Below, one piece after another: positions 31,433-32,869 of a DNA stretch of 32,869 nucleotides (position 1 is the stretch's first letter; each line of letters starts with the position of its first letter). The notes beneath the pieces are model-generated. The model did not search any database. It was not told where the DNA came from and saw nothing but the letters and a program-made list of their open reading frames with translations. Source of the DNA: Paracoccaceae bacterium (GTDB lineage: Bacteria; Pseudomonadota; Alphaproteobacteria; Rhodobacterales; Rhodobacteraceae); NCBI GenBank assembly GCA_003550665.1, contig PUKW01000192.1:1-32869 (forward strand), written 5' to 3'. Made by a program: the position numbers and the translations under genes.

Positions 31433-32578
31433 TCACATGCACGACATGATGAGCGCGCGCGTGGCGTCGAAGGTCATCGGGACGGGATTGCCGCCCACGC
31501 TCGGATCCTGCAGCGCCATTTCGACGAGCGCGTCGATCCGGCTCTCCTCCACACCCATCGCCGCGAGCCCTGTCGGCATGCCGAGCTCCCGGTTGAGCGC
31601 CTCGATGCGCGCGAGCACGCCGCCATAACCGCCCGTGATGCCCAGATAGGGCGCGGCGTGGTCGAGCCGGTCCGCGATCGCGGCGCGGTTGAAGCGCAGC
31701 ACGGCGGGCATCACCACGGCGTTGGTGGTGCCGTGATGGGTGCCGTAGACGGCGCCGACGGGGTGGCTGATCGCGTGCACCGCGCCGAGGCCCTTCTGAA
31801 AACCCACCGCCCCCATCGCCGCGGCGGCGAGCATCTGCGCGCGCGCCTCGATATCGGTGCCGTCCGCCATTACGCGCGGCAGGTTCTCCAGCACCAGGCG
31901 CATCCCCTCGAGCGCGATCCCCTGGCTCATCGGATGGAAATGCGGCGAGCAATACGCTTCAACGCAATGCGCTAGCGCGTCCATCCCGGTGCCTGCGGTG
32001 ATCGCGGGCGGCATGCCCACGGTCAGCTCCGGGTCGGCGATCACCTGCGCGGGCAGGACCTTCGGGTGAAAGATGATCTTCTTGGTGCGGGTCTCCGAGT
32101 TGGTGAGCACGCTGGCGCGGCCCACCTCCGAGCCGGTGCCCGCCGTGGTCGGCACGGCGATGTTGGGCGCGATGGCGTCGGCATCGGCGCGCATCCACCA
32201 ATCACCGATATCCTCGAAATCCCACACCGGCCGCGTCTGGCCGGCCATGAAGGCGACCATCTTGCCCAGATCGAGCCCCGAGCCGCCGCCGAAGGCGATC
32301 ACCCCGTCATGCCCGCCGGCGCGAAACGCCGCGACCCCGGCGGCGAGGTTGCGCTCGTCGGGATTGGCATCGACCTCGGCAAAGCAGGCGCGCCCCAGCC
32401 CGGCGGCGTCGAGGATATCCAGCGCGCGCGCCGTGATCGGCAGGTCGGCGAGCCCGCGATCGGTGACCAGAAGCGGGCGGCGGATGCCCGCCTCGGCGCA
32501 GGCCTCCGGCAGCTCGGCAAGCCGCCCGGCGCCGAAGCGGATCGCGGTGGGGTAGGACCAGGTGCCGGTAAGGGTCAT
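31433..32578 (-). CDS. Iron-containing alcohol dehydrogenase
   Basis: Group III, Fe-dependent NAD(P) dehydrogenase of 381 residues from the ATG at 32578, chosen for AAGAAGG 5 nt upstream. It shows the coenzyme-binding GGGSGLDLGK, PTTAGTGSEVGRASVLTN, and the metal-binding set in GTGMDALAHCVEAYCSPHFH and GAVHAISHPVGAVYGTHHG. The family oxidises or reduces primary alcohols, 1,2-diols, 4-hydroxybutyrate and similar compounds; the substrate here cannot be named. It lies downstream of a glutamine-synthetase-family gene on the same strand, a pairing that would fit oxidation of gamma-glutamylated amino alcohols or amine-derived alcohols. Confidence 0.92.
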   Translation of the reverse strand: MTLTGTWSYPTAIRFGAGRLAELPEACAEAGIRRPLLVTDRGLADLPITARALDILDAAGLGRACFAEVDANPDERNLAAGVAAFRAGGHDGVIAFGGGSGLDLGKMVAFMAGQTRPVWDFEDIGDWWMRADADAIAPNIAVPTTAGTGSEVGRASVLTNSETRTKKIIFHPKVLPAQVIADPELTVGMPPAITAGTGMDALAHCVEAYCSPHFHPMSQGIALEGMRLVLENLPRVMADGTDIEARAQMLAAAAMGAVGFQKGLGAVHAISHPVGAVYGTHHGTTNAVVMPAVLRFNRAAIADRLDHAAPYLGITGGYGGVLARIEALNRELGMPTGLAAMGVEESRIDALVEMALQDPSVGGNPVPMTFDATRALIMSCM

Positions 32579-32752
32579 CGCGCGGCCTTCTTCATGTCCG
32601 GGGGTTTCGGGCAGGCGCGATCGGCGGGGCCACTCCGCGGCAGGGCGCCGTCGCATCCGGGATGCTTGCAGCCCGTTCCGCACGGCGCGGGCTCGCGGGA
32701 TCAACAGATCCGTCGTTCGGCAAGATGCAGTGCAGCGTGGTCATGCTCCCCC

Positions 32753-32869
32753 TCAGGCGCGCTCGAAGCCGCGCGCGACTTCCCAATCGGTGACGACGCG
32801 CTCGTGTTCCTCGACCTCCCAGCGCGCCGCGCGGGTATAGTGATCGACGACCCAATCGCCCATCGCCGC
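32753..32869 (-). CDS. Glutamine synthetase family protein, C-terminal fragment
   Basis: The window ends inside this gene: 38 codons and a TGA are present. The readable end (MGDWVVDHYTRAARWEVEEH and then VVTDWEVARGFERA) matches the C-terminal helix of glutamine-synthetase-like enzymes, in which a W-E/D-L/V-x-R-[Y/G]-F-E-R ending is typical. Such enzymes include true glutamine synthetase and gamma-glutamylamide synthetases that start amine breakdown. The identification rests on a short stretch. Confidence 0.7.
   Translation of the reverse strand, partial: AAMGDWVVDHYTRAARWEVEEHERVVTDWEVARGFERA

Noticed and set aside
32592-32744. 50-codon frame between the glutamine-synthetase-like gene and the alcohol dehydrogenase
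   Set aside because: GGGGGAG precedes its ATG but only 1 nt away, too close for normal initiation. The product is Pro/Ala/Arg-rich with no domain. It could still be a small leader frame.

Overview
The window looks like chromosomal DNA from a high-GC alphaproteobacterium, most likely Rhodobacterales (Rhodobacteraceae-like). Supporting signs are the strong GC bias, with long mirror-image ORFs on the antisense strand, a DUF2125-type secreted protein, AcuI-type reductase, LemA/DUF3137 and KpsT/KpsE/phosphomannomutase groupings, and many acidic exported proteins, which suggests a marine or salt-tolerant life. Species cannot be assigned from sequence reading alone. Apart from one plus-strand block (16894-23199), nearly every gene is on the minus strand.

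Left part (1-4620): a DUF2125-like secreted protein, a gene-poor 0.5 kb stretch, and a large tyrosine recombinase whose start lies 36 nt past the 3' end of tRNA-Gln(TTG). This is the usual arrangement of an integrative element that uses a tRNA 3' end, with the element running left out of the window. A 12-bp-periodic set of TGTGTCACA sites sits at the start of the recombinase gene.

4705-8464: a capsule/exopolysaccharide operon (kpsT, kpsE, phosphomannomutase) without a kpsM permease in view. 8620-15257: a complete dipeptide/oligopeptide ABC importer operon (binding protein, DppB-like, DppC-like, fused DppD-DppF ATPase) with two striking oddities. The DppC-like permease carries about 285 extra residues of beta-propeller-like repeats in its first periplasmic loop, and the binding protein appears circularly permuted, with the normal C-terminal lobe segment placed at the N terminus. 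Together these are the best candidate for an undescribed system here. Two unrelated tandem repeats (42-bp and 25-bp periods) lie between this operon and acuI (15575-16570).

16894-23199 (+): a tripartite tricarboxylate-type transporter (TctC, TctB, TctA), a gamma-glutamyltransferase-like hydrolase without a signal peptide, a GntR/FCD regulator and a TauE/SafE-type anion exporter. They look like one regulated uptake-and-cleavage module. Its promoter region has a good -35/-10 pair and two TTGTATACAA-like sites exactly 31 bp apart, plausible operators for the GntR protein.

23204-25729 (-): phoR, phoU and phoB without pstSCAB, with two sequences matching the 7-4-7 Pho box layout. 25838-27389: DUF3137 protein and LemA. 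27442-31271: an arsenic module with an ArsR-ArsC fusion, an arsenate-type GAPDH with no ATG at its conserved start, ArsJ, and an upstream FMN reductase. The right edge holds an iron-dependent alcohol dehydrogenase and the last 38 codons of a glutamine-synthetase-family enzyme, possibly part of a gamma-glutamylated amine pathway.
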